A stretch of 64,000 nt of DNA, taken from contig JAJOHG010000029.1 of the NCBI GenBank assembly GCA_021029095.1, forward strand, positions 62,001-126,000. Direction: 5' to 3'. Under the pieces are notes generated by a model that was given only the letters and a program-made list of their open reading frames with translations, had not been told where the DNA came from and ran no database searches. Of this stretch, positions 36,451-47,590 are shown in pieces (the stretch's first letter is position 1; each line of letters starts with the position of its first letter). The position numbers and the translations under genes are program-made. Origin of the DNA: Phellopilus nigrolimitatus (taxonomy: Eukaryota; Basidiomycota; Agaricomycetes; Hymenochaetales; Hymenochaetaceae).

Positions 36451-38019
36451 ATGAAAGATACCTTCACTGACGCGAGTGCGTTCTTTCTTCGATACAGTGC
36501 TCTCAGTGTCATCTGGATTTACTTTATATCTCAGACTTCCAAGGACTGCTGATGGTAGAGTATATCACCTCGGTCTTCGCAGAGGAGAGGTAGCGAATCG
36601 CATTGTGAGGCCCATCAAATATAACGTAAATCAAATGACTTATGTTTTGTCCTTTAGCTTACAGTGGGATCTCCGTCACGAGCGGAGGCTATCGCTGAGC
36701 TCCTCGACGGAAGCGAGTCCGAGGTCTTCAAGCTTTCTTCTGAAAGAGGATTCCTCACGATTACTGGGCGATACAACGATGTACCCATCAGTATCGTCAG
36801 TATAGGAATGGGCTATCCAAACATGGACTTCTTCGTCCGTGAAGTCCGCGAATGCGTTTCGGGAGATCTAATAATCGTTAGGTGCATTATTTCCCTCGAA
36901 TCTCAACAATGCTAGATCCATAGCTAATCGCTTCTTTTCTTGCGCTTCAGGCTTGGCTCCTGCGGTGGTCTGACAGGCCTGCCCGTCGGATCGCTCGTCG
37001 TACCATCTGCTTGCGTCGCTGTTCATAGGAACTATGATTTCGATTTCACGTCCGACTCCGTGGATGAGTATCAGAAAGAACAGCCATATTACATCTCCAA
37101 GCCCGTGAGTTTATAGAACTCAGTCAAAGGGTGGATCATCTAACTTACTTCTTTCGCTTCTCGAAGGTTTCTGCGGACCCGGAACTGCATGCTATAGTAA
37201 GTGTTATGCCGCATTTTATCGCAGACAATAAGATGTCGCTCACGATGTTATTGAATCGCTCAGCTGGCGAAGACACTGAAAGCAACTGCATCACCCGAGC
37301 CTGCTGTACTTGTATCTGCTGACACTGTCAACGCAAGCGCAGACAGGTTCCTTCTATTCTTTAAAGGTTTTATTTAGAACGCTAAATTGTGCTTTCCGCC
37401 CAGCTTCTACTCTTCACAAGGACGGCAAACATCCTTTCCCGATCATAATGAGACGCTAGTCGATCATTTGGTCGCATCCGTGCCGAATCTTGCGAGTTTG
37501 GAGGTTAGTATTGTGACAATTTAGCCATCGCTTTCTGATGCCCTGCAAAACCCCATTTCTCTCTCATTTAGATGGAGACATTCCACCTTCTGCACCTTGC
37601 ACACGTCTGGCGCCCACACCTGCCGCAAGCCGGAGCGGGTCCGCCAACTCTCCCGCCGACTCGTCTTCCTGTCTCGCCCGCTATCTCGCCCGCGCACTCT
37701 GCCCAGCGTGCCTCCGCAGACCAGACTTCTGCCGCGCCGAACTCGCCGTCGACAAAGACAGCAGCTCCCGCTCCGCGCATCCGCGCCGCCGCCGTGCAGA
37801 TGATCTTTGCGAATCGGCGCTCGCAGGAATTCATCGACCCCGCACGCGTAGGTGCACTCGAGGCATGGAGCGGGCGCGCGACGCTTGATGCGCTCAGTGC
37901 GTTCCATGTCCCTAAGGAGGTGAGCTCGGACTTACGAGAGGCATTCTCGGCTTGAGTTGGCTTATATGTTCTTGTAGAACCTCCAAGAGGAGAATGGGAG
38001 CGTCTGGGCAACCAAGTGA
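36451..38019 (+). CDS. Uridine phosphorylase (nucleoside phosphorylase family)
   Basis: The product is a PNP/UDP-family phosphorylase that splits uridine and phosphate into uracil and ribose-1-phosphate. Conserved parts in order are LPRTADGRVYHLGLRRGEVAN, then TVGSPSRAEAIAELLDG, ISIVSIGMGYPNMDFFVRE, and LGSCGGLTGLPVGSLVVP. Further exons give AVLVSADTVNASAD, then SFYSSQGRQTSFPDHNE, and LEMETFHLLHLAHVWR, where the Met-Glu pair binds ribose. An unusually long Pro/Ser/Ala-rich insert (about 37625-37770) precedes the last helix region. The stop is at 38019. The first exon is uncertain: the ATG at 36451 reads MKDTFTDA, but the obvious intron leaves the next exon one base out of phase, so the true start or splice differs or there is an indel. 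Confidence 0.85.
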
Positions 38020-38400
38020 GGAAGTGAAGAAGAGAAGGCTCAAGTAGTATTGATAGAGAAAGGGTGGTAGATAAGGATGAGTTATTGCTGACTTATACTC
38101 GGACTGTGACCGAACGATGTAATGCGAAAAAGAAATAGAGACATAATTATCAGTGTACCAGCGATTATGTTTCTACGTATTATTGACTCTTTTCCTCTTG
38201 GCACATTGTAATGCTGAAATAAAACTATACACGAGTGCTTCCTATAAACCAAATAAAGACAAGATGACCAAACCCTAAGCCTGTAATAAATTATATTACC
38301 TTGGCCCTACTATTCTCTATACCATGGATCAATTAAGTATATGCGATGCGAGACAATAACGTTGCCAGACGTCGTTGCGGTCGTGAGTTGTGAGAAGAAA
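38020..38400. other. Convergent 3' spacer
   Basis: AT-rich sequence lies between the ends of uridine phosphorylase and the first AA9 gene. No gene seen. Confidence 0.5.
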
Positions 38401-39473
38401 TCATAGGCGCCCGTAAACGCCGCGCATGACACGACTAAAGCGTCGCGGTCGGAGAAAAAGATCGTCGTTAGACAACGCAGTGGGGAAGACTTTAGCATCG
38501 AGGGCGATGGTGGACGTGATTGCGAATGAGGTGATGGTGGATACAGCTGGCGGGGTAGAGGAGGAAGGTGAGGCGGCGCTGGAAGAAGAGCTGCCACCAG
38601 CACCGCAGTGGTCATTGCTGCTGCTCCCGCCATCGACGAGCGTTGCGATGTTGGGGCCGGGGAAGACATAATTCGAGTCATCGTCGAAGACCGTGGGGTC
38701 GAAGATACCAGGGTCGTTGTCTGAATATGCACCTGGCAGAGACACGAGGTCGCTCGAACTCGGAGTGCCCGTTTCGTTACCGCCGACACGGATCTGGGAA
38801 CACGACGGGTAAAACTCGGCTCCGCCTTCCTCGGTCGCGAGGTGCAAGGCAATGATCTCATGGCGTACGAGGTAGTCACCCGAGGTAAGGTTGGAAGGGA
38901 GAGCGACGGTGTAGTTTTGCCCATTCACTAAACGGCAGTTGTGTAAGTAGAAAACACACGAGGGGGGTCTTGCACTTACTGATGTCCTGTTGAACCCAAT
39001 TACCGTCGTCTTTTTTTCCGGCCTCGTCGATCTTGAACCATTGGGCATTGATCGCGTCGAACTGATCGCACGTCGTGTTACCGCAGGTAGAGAGATATGT
39101 CATTAAGGGACCTGTGTTATGCGGCCACTTCAGAGAGAAACATGTCAAAGTTGTCTCTATAGCATGAAAAGAAAATGAAGCTCACGTTGCCGTTATCACC
39201 TCCAGCCCAATCAAACGTAATATTGCTGCCCGGATTTGCGTTTGCGAGGAGGGTAGCGATCTTTGCATTCTGACCACAATTAACCGCACGGTTCGTCGCG
39301 CCCTTGACAGGGTCGACGCTGTCTATGAGGCGTATTGCGCTGTCGTCATTGGTCGTCTGAGGTATGTTGCCTTTATACAATGTGCCGTCGATGCTGATCT
39401 GCCGGAGATAGCCATGCGCCGCTGCGAAGGGGAGCGCAAAAAGGAAAGAGATTGCAAAGAGTGTAGACTTCAT
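38401..39473 (-). CDS. AA9 lytic polysaccharide monooxygenase 1
   Basis: Three exons (39473-39186, 39127-38980, 38927-38401) sum to 963 nt, or 320 residues. A signal peptide (MKSTLFAISFLFALPFAAA) ends just before the mature N-terminal His of HGYLRQISIDG, the first copper ligand. The second His is in WPHNTGPLMTYLS and the axial Tyr in AEFYPSCSQI. NCGQNA and DFDAINAQWFKIDE-like segments follow AA9 order. A Gly/Ser-rich stretch and a basic Ser/Thr-rich tail replace a cellulose-binding module. The enzyme is secreted and cleaves cellulose or hemicellulose oxidatively with copper. The frame is intact. Confidence 0.92.
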
Positions 39474-39494
39474 GTAATGAATGAGGTGCGAGGC

Positions 39495-40285
39495 TATAAG
39501 CTGCAAGAGTGCTCAGGAAATCTAAGGTCAAAGAGTGAGGGGCTGAAGCGTGCAAGAAAAGGAGGCAGGTATCAAAAGATAGGTGGACAACTCGGCACTC
39601 ATCCAGAAGTCGATTTATGTACCTTGAAAAACGTGTTTTTCATCTTCGTCCTACACAACATGAACCACGGGAAGAACGGGAGGACAATAGAAATTCCACA
39701 AGAGCGCCTAATTGAGCCGCTTTTAAGTAACTATGGTGGGCGCCAAGACCCGAAGCATGAGATTTTTGGCCCATGCAAAACGTCAAGGCACTCTTTACAA
39801 ACAATTGTCCATGGCAGGCGCAAGCAGGAGTTTTGTAATTCAGATGTCTGCTGCTCGCCGAGTCATCCGCGAGAGACTAGAAGAGCAAGTTTCCGACTCT
39901 ACATTGTTGAATCCATCCTTCACGTTGTACAGTCTTGAGCAACGCAGTCACCAGAAAAGATTGCGCCCTTGCTTGAGCTAAAGATAATGTGAGGCATAAA
40001 GACTGTGGCAGCTGAGCGAGTGAACCGTCATGGAAGCAGAAGACAAATGGTTTTTTTGCAGATCCAAATCGGTTCCGGCACCGCACGGCAGCGTCGCGCC
40101 TGTTGCAACGCCCATCATGCCATTTTCTTTTGTCTCTTCAGGATCAAGCATCTCACAAGAATAAACTTGCTCAGAAAATGCCTGAGGCTTTCTTCGGGCT
40201 CAACTGCAACTGAACAGTCTCAAGACAAAGCCGACTTGTGTATCGCTCATTTCCCGTCATTCTTGAAGACTACCAGAGACTTACC
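39495..40285. repeat. Dispersed repeat R1 (related to 43365-43905 and 48700-49120)
   Basis: The block GGAGGACAATAGAAATTCCA, its flanks and a later part ending TTTCCGACTCT...TGAATCCATCCTTCAC are shared with two other places in the window. It lies directly upstream of AA9-1. Short plus-strand frames (for example NGRTIEIPQERLIEPL) are similar in R1 and R3. I cannot tell whether a gene, a promoter or a small mobile element is repeated. Confidence 0.6.
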
Positions 40286-40394
40286 TGGCACTGGACGCAT
40301 TCGACCATTACCCGCATGCCTCGCCGGCCTTCCCTTGTTACAAAGGCGGATCCCCTCGCTTCCTCACAGCACCCCGGGTCTTCATCAGAGAGAA

Positions 40395-40582
40395 AGTGCG
40401 GATAACCATCTCACGAGGTGTCGAGGTCATCGTTGTCGATGATCAAGACTGCAAAGACTTGATGTCAAAGTTTATTAAGGAGTACTCAAAGCAAGCTATT
40501 TTCTCCATTTGTTATTTGAGTTTGGTACGGTGATTCTGGTTATCTTCGAAGGGAGTGGAATGAAGATATTGGCATGCCGTAA
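40395..40582 (+). pseudogene. Cytosine deaminase remnant 3 (last two exons)
   Basis: SRGVEVIVVDDQDCKDLMSK, followed after a gap by EWNEDIGMP and a stop at 40582, matches the C-terminus of yeast FCY1-type cytosine deaminase. The intron between them starts GC instead of GT (about 40490) and ends AG, so the splice donor may be mutated or a rare GC-AG type. No zinc-site exons (HxE, PCxxC) were found upstream. Unlike remnants 1 and 2 it keeps the two bases before IVVD, so it derives from a less damaged copy. Confidence 0.65.
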
Positions 40583-41049
40583 ATGGTCAAAACGTACAGC
40601 ATGAATCGTTACGGACTGCAGTGCATGAAGAAGCGTATGACTTCCAACAGGTGTGTAACCCCTGGAAGTCTCGAATGGACATATCAATTACTTATAGCAC
40701 CGCGCCTCCGACAATCTCGCAAGGATACGTTACAAATGATAGGGTGAGTACTTTTGGCAAGCAACATTACTTGCACCTTTGATACTTCTAATGCTTTTTG
40801 TCTTTTAAACAATGCCGAATGACTACTGACCTTGTCTCCTTCTTTGCCAGGCGAAAGGCGTTGTCATAATCGTAGAGAGTGGCAGAGGAGACAACGACGC
40901 GGCGAGAATGGGCGGGTGAGAATCAGGATGATACAAGTAAAGCCAGGTACGTGATTGTTCACACTCTGCCATCCACCTTCTCAATAAGGGCTAAGGACAA
41001 CACGGCCTCGTTGTTTAGTATATGTATGTGTATTTAGGTCTTAGCTTTC

Positions 41050-41578
41050 GGCAACTCTCCTCGCCTTTCGAATGGTTCGAAGTTTGCGGAAGCTGAAGTC
41101 AACACGATACAAACCCGAGGAGCGCTGCTTTCACGTCCACCCTCGACCCTTTCCTCCTGTCATGTCAAGTGGTCTCCGCCATTCAGGAACTATCTAAACT
41201 TCGACATAGTAAGAACAACGTAGGAAAGTACAAGATCCCAGGAAGTGAGCGATATCTAGGATTGTCGAGAGCACCATTGAACTGCGCTGAATACCTCCTC
41301 TGATGCTCATAGCCTACGGATGCACTTGCAGCCTCGCGTAACACTTTGCTTAAGACTATCGTAGCAAAACATACAGGTAGGATCTACCTTACTCGCCGAT
41401 GAATTGCACTAATCCTTCTTGTGTCTTGCTGTACAGAGCGTGCAAATTTTCAGTATAGGCAACTATATCCTTCAAACCCGGCGTGAGTATATTTCTAGGA
41501 CACTGAGTGCCATGATCGGCCAACGTTCGTGTTCATCCTCGCAGTTTCCGTGTAAGGATTCTCAAGTAACCCGTACGG
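41050..41578 (+). repeat. Duplicated 5' region of the TPR genes, copy 2
   Basis: This is the partner of 2220-2753. It includes the same leader blocks and the acceptor-like tcctcgcag at about 41540. The interval 40583-41049 shows no gene. Confidence 0.65.
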
Positions 41579-43130
41579 ATGGAGAATCGCGAGAAGTCGG
41601 TTGCCAAATTCCGTGACGCACTGGACCTGTGTCCTCCTGGACATCCTGATCGCTCCTCATCACTGAACAACCTAGGAAATGCCGTGCGGACTCGTTTTGG
41701 GCATACAGGCCGGATGGAGGATCTCGAGGAGTCCATTGCCCTCCATCGCGAAGCGCTAGAACTGCATCCTCCTGGACACCATAACCGCTCCACATTACTG
41801 GGCAACCTTGCAAATGTCGTGCGGACTCGTCATGAGCAGACTGGTCGGATGGAAGAGTCGATTGCCCTCAACCGCGACGCGCTTGAGCTGCATCCTCCTG
41901 GCCACCCCGATCGCTCCTCATCAATGAACAACCTTGCAGCGATCGTGCAGGCTCGGTTTGAGCAAACTGGTCGGATGGAGGATCTCGAAGAGTCCGTTTC
42001 GCTCCTTCGCGAAGCGCTAGAACTGCATCCTCCTGAACACCCTTACCGCTCCTCATCAATACACAACTTTGCAGCAGCCTTGAGCACTCGTTTTGAGCAG
42101 ACAGGTCGGATCGAGGATCTCGAGGAGTCCATTGCCCTCCATCGTGATGCAGTAGAGCTGTGTCCTCCTGGGAATCCCGATTGCTCCGCAGCTCTTACCT
42201 GCCTTGCAAATGGTGTTCTCACTCGTTTCAAGCAGGTCGTATGGATGATCTCGAGGAGTCCATTACCCTCCACCGCGACGCGCTAGAATTGCGTCCTCCT
42301 GGACACCCTGATCGCTCCGCATCGCTGAACAACCTTGCAGTAGCCGTGAGCACTCAGTTTGAGCAGACCGGTCGGACGGAAGATCTCGAAGAGTCCATTG
42401 TCCTCCATCGTGACGCGCTAGAGCTGCGTCCTTTTGGACACCTTAGTCGCTCGACATCTCTAAATAATCTCGCAGGAGCCGTGAGTACTCGTTTTGAGCA
42501 CATAGGTCAGTTGGAGGATCTTGAGGAGTCCATTGCCCTTTATCGTAACGCGCTAGATCTGAGTCCCTATGGGCACCTTAGTCACTCCACAATTCTAAAC
42601 GATTATGCAGTAGCCGTGGGCACTCGTTTTGAGCAGACAGGTGAGATGGAGGATCTCGAGCTGTCCATTTCGCTCTTTCGCAACGCGCTAGATCTGCGTC
42701 CCTCTGGGCATCCTACTCGCCACACATGTCTGTACAATCTTGGGAATGTCCTACAAACTCGGTTTGAGCTGACAGACCGGACTGAAGATCTCGAGCAGGC
42801 CATTATCCTCCAACGCGAGGCGGCAGATCTGTGTCCTCTTGGGCACCCTGATCGCTCCGCATTTTTGGACAGTCTTGCACGAGCCGTGCGCACTCGTTTT
42901 GAGCAGATAGGCCTGATGGAAGATCTCGAGGAGTCCAACGCCCTCTATCGTGCTGCACAGGATTTGCTTCCTCCTGGGGACCCCTGATCGTTCTTCTTGT
43001 AACAGCCGTGCAGACTCGGTTTGAACAGACAGGTCGGATGGAGGACCTCGTACAGTTCGTACAGTTCATTTCCTTCCGCTATATCTGCGTCCTCCTGGGC
43101 ACCCTGGTCGCTCTCGATATCGAAACAACT
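41579..43130 (+). pseudogene. TPR array copy without CHAT domain, broken
   Basis: The 45-residue repeats here belong to the same family as those at 2866-4250, for example GRMEDLEESIALHREALELHPPGH. The first frame runs 41579-42286. A 4-nt loss at about 42236 (compared with sister repeats) shifts the frame. The second frame continues to 42987, where one extra base in a G/C run shifts it again and a TGA follows. One repeat also lacks three residues (GRMEESIAL). Beyond 42987 the repeat decays through direct duplication of a short GTACAGTTC segment, and no CHAT coding follows. The N-terminal repeat part alone could still be made, but the protease domain is gone. Confidence 0.8.
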
Positions 43131-43364
43131 GTTTTGCAAATACTGTATCGTAGGAAGTAATAAACCAACTAAAACTTGTCAATGTATATCAGTTTTTGTG
43201 AAATCGCTCGTCGTATTCAACCAAGATATACATGTAAACTAGCATCCCACTGGGTACTACATATAGTGTCAGAGTGGCGAAATATGTACGGGTCAATATT
43301 AAATAGAATTTACGGTATGAGGACTCAGAATAAAGAATTTCAGAATCATGAGGCTGTAAGCGCA

Positions 43365-43905
43365 ATGCTGCAAGAGTGTCTAGAATGTTTGAGGTCCTGA
43401 AGCGCGTCGAGAGCACGCAAGAAGAGGAAGCAGATTTCAAGACCCGTCAAAATGTCCTCTTATATCTTTGAAGGCAGTGATTTTCATCTTCGGCCTACAC
43501 AATGTAGACAACGGTAAAAACGGAAAGGCAATAACAATTCCACGAGAGCGGCTAATGGAGCGGCTCTTGAGTAACTGTGGTGGGTTTTGATGTCCGAAGT
43601 ACGAGAGAAACTTCAAGACAGACTTCACAAGAAATTGGCAGGAGCAGATGTCGGCTGCTCGCTGAGTCATCCGCGAGAGCAATTTTCCGTTTCCGGTGCC
43701 GGCAACCGCAAGGCGTCGTGCTTTGCAACGTCGTGATCAAGCACTTTCACAAGAATAATCGTCTCTGTTTGACCCTCAATAACCTGGGCTCGACTGGAAC
43801 TGCTTATATCTCAACACGAAGCCGACCGATGTATTGATCAACTTTGAAGCTTCCATCTTTCTCAAAGACAATACCAGAGAGCTTACCCTCCGAAGCAAGC
43901 TGCTC
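43365..43905. repeat. Dispersed repeat R2
   Basis: It is related to R1 over most of its length, sharing ATAACAATTCCACGAGAGCG-like sequence and the TGTC(T/G)GCTGCTCGC block. On the minus strand about 43840-43890 reads SGIVFEKDGSFKVDQYIGRL, which looks protein-derived. The family is unknown. No gene is called for 43131-44500. Confidence 0.55.
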
Positions 43906-44518
43906 CAAGTTCTCAAGTATCGCACCACGTTTTTATGCAATCTTTCTATACTTTCTCGGAGCTTGGAACGCTGAGGGGAGAAGTGCAGCCCCACTAAATC
44001 ATATCAACACTTGTCAATCCGAGGCAGCTATCACTATCTAAAAAGCGTATGGATAAATAACTATCTCTATGTTTTTAAGATTCTAGTACGCTTGCGCTAA
44101 TTTTCCGAAATTATCTCTGGCGTGTCTTGCCAAGGTCTTCCAGAAGTTAGGACTTAGGACTTCGTCTTGGCAGAACTAACTATCCTTGTGTAGCGGGGTT
44201 ATTTCTACACATTTTGAACTGTAGACCTCGTCTACTGAGAACATAGTTATTCCGGAAAATGACCGAATGCGCGCTGATGCGTATGTTCGATCTTCTGTTT
44301 TCTTTTCCTGTAGGGCGGGTGGGGCACGACATACAGGACGTCAGCATCCGAGTTCCGGAAAAAAGCCATGGCTTTTCCTCGATTACAGATTGAGGGGTGT
44401 GTCGGTCTTCCTCCGGGCAGGTCGATATGAAATACGCGCAAGCTCGGAAAGAGCTCGGCGCGCAGCGCTGCAGCCACAGAATGTTTTCGGTAAAAACAGG
44501 GGTCATTTCAGTTCATGG

Positions 44519-44524
44519 TATAAA
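44519..44524 (+). promoter_or_regulatory. TATA box of AA9-2
   Basis: A TATAAA motif lies 69 bp upstream of the AA9-2 ATG at 44593. Confidence 0.6.
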
Positions 44525-44592
44525 GGGCTCATAGCAAGCAATGCTGCTGGTCCTCACCAGCGGCTTTTACCCTGTTTATCAGATTGGCGACA

Positions 44593-45564
44593 ATGTTTGG
44601 TACCCAGCTCGTCGCTGTCCTGCTTGCCGCAAGCTCGGCGCTCGCGCATGTCCGTATGACGGCCATCTCGGTCAACGGCGGCGCGTTCGAGACCGACTCT
44701 GTTCGTCTCCCGCCCAGCAACTCACCCGTTACAGACGTAACCTCGGTACGAGCCACCACCCATTTTCCGCGGACGCATTTTGAATTTACCATTGTGTGTC
44801 TAGGATGATATTGTATGTACTTGTCTTCGCGCGGATAGATGAACTCGGACAGCGTCTGACCGTGTCATAGATATGCAATGTGAACGGCGACATCCCCGTT
44901 TCTGGCATCACGACGGTCCCCGCCGGCTCGACGGTTGTAGCGCAGTGGGATGCCGGCGCGCATCCGGGCCCGAACCTCGTGTACGTGGCCAAAGTGTTGA
45001 ACGCGACCACCCCGACGATCACGGGCTTGTCATGGACGAAGGTCCGTCGCATCTAAATTTCTTCCCATTCAATATGCAATAGGCAGCTTATAATAACTTC
45101 CCTCATTTTTGTTGTCCCGCAGATCTCGCAGCAGGGTATTGTCGACGCCGCGCTCGGTTCGAGCTCGGGCGGCTGGTCCTCGCCGCTGCCAAACGGGCAG
45201 TACAGCTTCGTGCTGCCGGACTCGCTGCCCGCGGGGCAGTACCTCCTGCGCGTCGAGACGATCGGCCTGCACGTCGCCTCGACGTACCCGGGCGCGCAGT
45301 TCTACTCGTCATGCGTGCAAATTGCCGTCACAGGCGGCGGCTCGGGTACGCCGACGGGTGTCGCGTTCCCCGGCGCGTACGTGGGCTCGGAGCCGGGCAT
45401 CACGAGCGACATATACTACCCCGTGCCGCAGACGTACACGTTCCCCGGCGGTGCTGTTTGGCCTGATGGTGAGTGCACAAACAAAATCTGGCTTATTGGC
45501 AGTGGTAAATGTTGATACACCAGGCTCTACCGAGAACGATAATGATGCAGGAGACTGGTCCTGA
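44593..45564 (+). CDS. AA9 lytic polysaccharide monooxygenase 2
   Basis: Five exons (44593-44745, 44804-44812, 44871-45041, 45123-45468, 45524-45564) sum to 720 nt, or 239 residues. Exon 2 is only 9 nt. A short signal peptide precedes the mature N-terminal His of HVRMTAISVNGG. The second copper His lies in WDAGAHPGPNLVYVAK, and the axial Tyr in GAQFYSSCVQI. PVTDVTS, CNVNGDIPVSG and GLHVASTYPG are typical AA9 blocks. The end is short and acidic without a binding module. The protein is secreted and should oxidise crystalline polysaccharides. Compared with AA9-1 it is compact, and its third exon onward is more GC-rich. Confidence 0.92.
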
Positions 45565-45997
45565 CGGATTATGATATTGAAGAGTTTGTGTGAATACTTA
45601 CGTTTACTAGAGGAGAGTGCCGGTTTTCGCTGGCAGTCTCTGGTGAAACTGAGCTTAAATTGGGTTGCACATGTAAAGTAACACGACATGTGAAGCGATG
45701 CAGTGAATGAATATGTTAGACAGTGTAGGTGCGGAAGAAAGGGAAAAGGCGCCAGAGCGCAAGATGATTACTGAGATTCGAGAACGAAGCCTACGTAACA
45801 GTAAACCATCTGTCATTCTGCGTCTTTCCTCTGGTATCATTTCACTTTCGATCTTCTAAACTGCCAATACTTCCAAGTAAGATACATACATAGAAGTGCG
45901 GTGCAAATATACGTTCCCATCACGACTAGGAGGTAAAAATACATGAAAAGTATTGTCCCATTTTTAGAGATCTGAAATGACAGGTTTACTATAGGGC

Positions 45998-47590
45998 CTA
46001 ACGTCTCCTTGCATTTGGAGGCGGAGCACCATGTAATGCTCTGGGATCAACAGGCTGGGGCCTATGGGCCACTGGTTCTTGTGGGGGATAAGCCAAATAA
46101 GCCCTATACCTTGGCGGAGGGTTCATGCTGAACCTATTGGGGCCATATATGTTTATAGGGACGCTGGAATATTTATAATCTTCAATCCACTGTAGTATAT
46201 CGCATCAGAAAAGGCAAGCATGAAAAAATTGACTGCGTTGCCAGATTAACATACCGCTAGGCCAAGTGCCACCGAGGCAGTAGGTCTGTCAACTGGGTTC
46301 TTCACAAGCAGGTTCTTTACGAATGCCCTTGCTGCCGTATAATAAGCACCCAATTATGAGACTCAGCTGTAAAACCTTACCAATACATGATCCACGCCTT
46401 TGATCTACCAAATGGTTCCAGTGTGAATCTTCAAATTTAATGTCTTTGTGTATAATTTGCTGTACTATATCAGGATCCGGCCTTCTAATATCCAATGGGT
46501 GAATCCCAGTAAGTAGCTCATAAGCAATAATCCTGGGTATAAAGAAAGCCATGTCAGAATCCCCTATTGTGAAGACCAGCAAGTCGTTCAGTCGAGCCAC
46601 ACACCCAACTGCCCACATATCAACTGCCAAGGTTCTCGAGCCTTCTGAGAATATCTCTGGTGCCATATACCAAAGTGTTCCTAGTACTTCCTTGCGGTCT
46701 TGATCTCTTTTGCTCGTCGGGTAACTAACTCCCCGTGCAGCGCTATGTTTGCGGTGAAAATTAGCAAAACGATACACAAGCAACACAGCCCGGTGAAAAT
46801 AGTTCTCACAGGCCGAAATCAGCTATCACTATGTTTGTGCTCGATGGGTCTCTGCAAAGAATATTTGCCGGCCTTTCGGTGGGAGATTGAACACCATACC
46901 ACTAACAAGAGAATAGGCTGCTAAACTCACTTTATGTCCCTATGCGCTATATGTTTCTTGTGCATAAACTTCAGTGCCTTTAGAATTTGCCTTAAGTTCA
47001 ATGAGGAGGAAGTAAGTATTTCACAGCTACCGGGCTTTCTCCAGAGACATACTTTATATATATTGCAGCTTCAGCTTCGGTATGCCTTCCCTTGCCGCAG
47101 ATCCTTGCATATAGCTCGCCACCTGCTATATATTCCAAGGCTACATAAATGATTTCGCTGCCGGTCTCTGATTTCCAATAGTCAAATATCTTTGTCTAGA
47201 TCAAAGAAGGATATAAGTATCCCATAGGTGTCGAGACTCAAACGCCACCAAAGAATATGCAATACAGCCGACCTACAATTTTATCAGATTTCTCTTCCTT
47301 CCTGAGCTCCAATAATATCTGTATTTCATTGTTGACTAATGCATATTCATGAACACTTTTAGGTGAGACGGCCTTTAGAGCAGCATAAATAGGAGGTTCG
47401 TTTCTTCCGAGAAAACACTTGTATTTCTAAGGAAATAATTGAGAGTGATCAGGTATCTCAGTAACTGATTGAGTCTTTGGCAGTTCGGTTGAATATGACA
47501 TACTCCAACTTGTCCGAAGGTACCAGATCCGAGTGAAGCCCTGAATTCATAGGTCCTTCCGGTCGTACTGTTGTAGAGGGTTTTTTCCAT
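45998..47590 (-). CDS. Ser/Thr protein kinase, CAMK-like, AT-rich gene
   Basis: About eight short exons read from the ATG at 47590 to the TAG at 45998. All kinase landmarks are present and in order: Gly loop LGSGTFGQVG, Lys in AALKAVSP, Glu in NNEIQILLEL, hinge YVALEYIAGGELYARI, catalytic HRDIKPANIL, IADFGL, then GTLWYMAPEIF, DMWAVG, YELLTGIHP and DRPTASVAL. The last exon starts WIEDY and adds a Pro/Arg-rich tail ending NARRR. The layout is closest to CAMK/Chk2-type kinases, but no FHA domain is visible. Codons and introns are AT-rich, unlike the GC-rich CaMK 3 kb away. All catalytic residues are kept, so it is probably active. Confidence 0.82.

Noticed and set aside
37521..38011. Minus-strand 128-147-codon frames
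   Set aside because: They are antisense to the last exons of uridine phosphorylase, whose protein family is clear.
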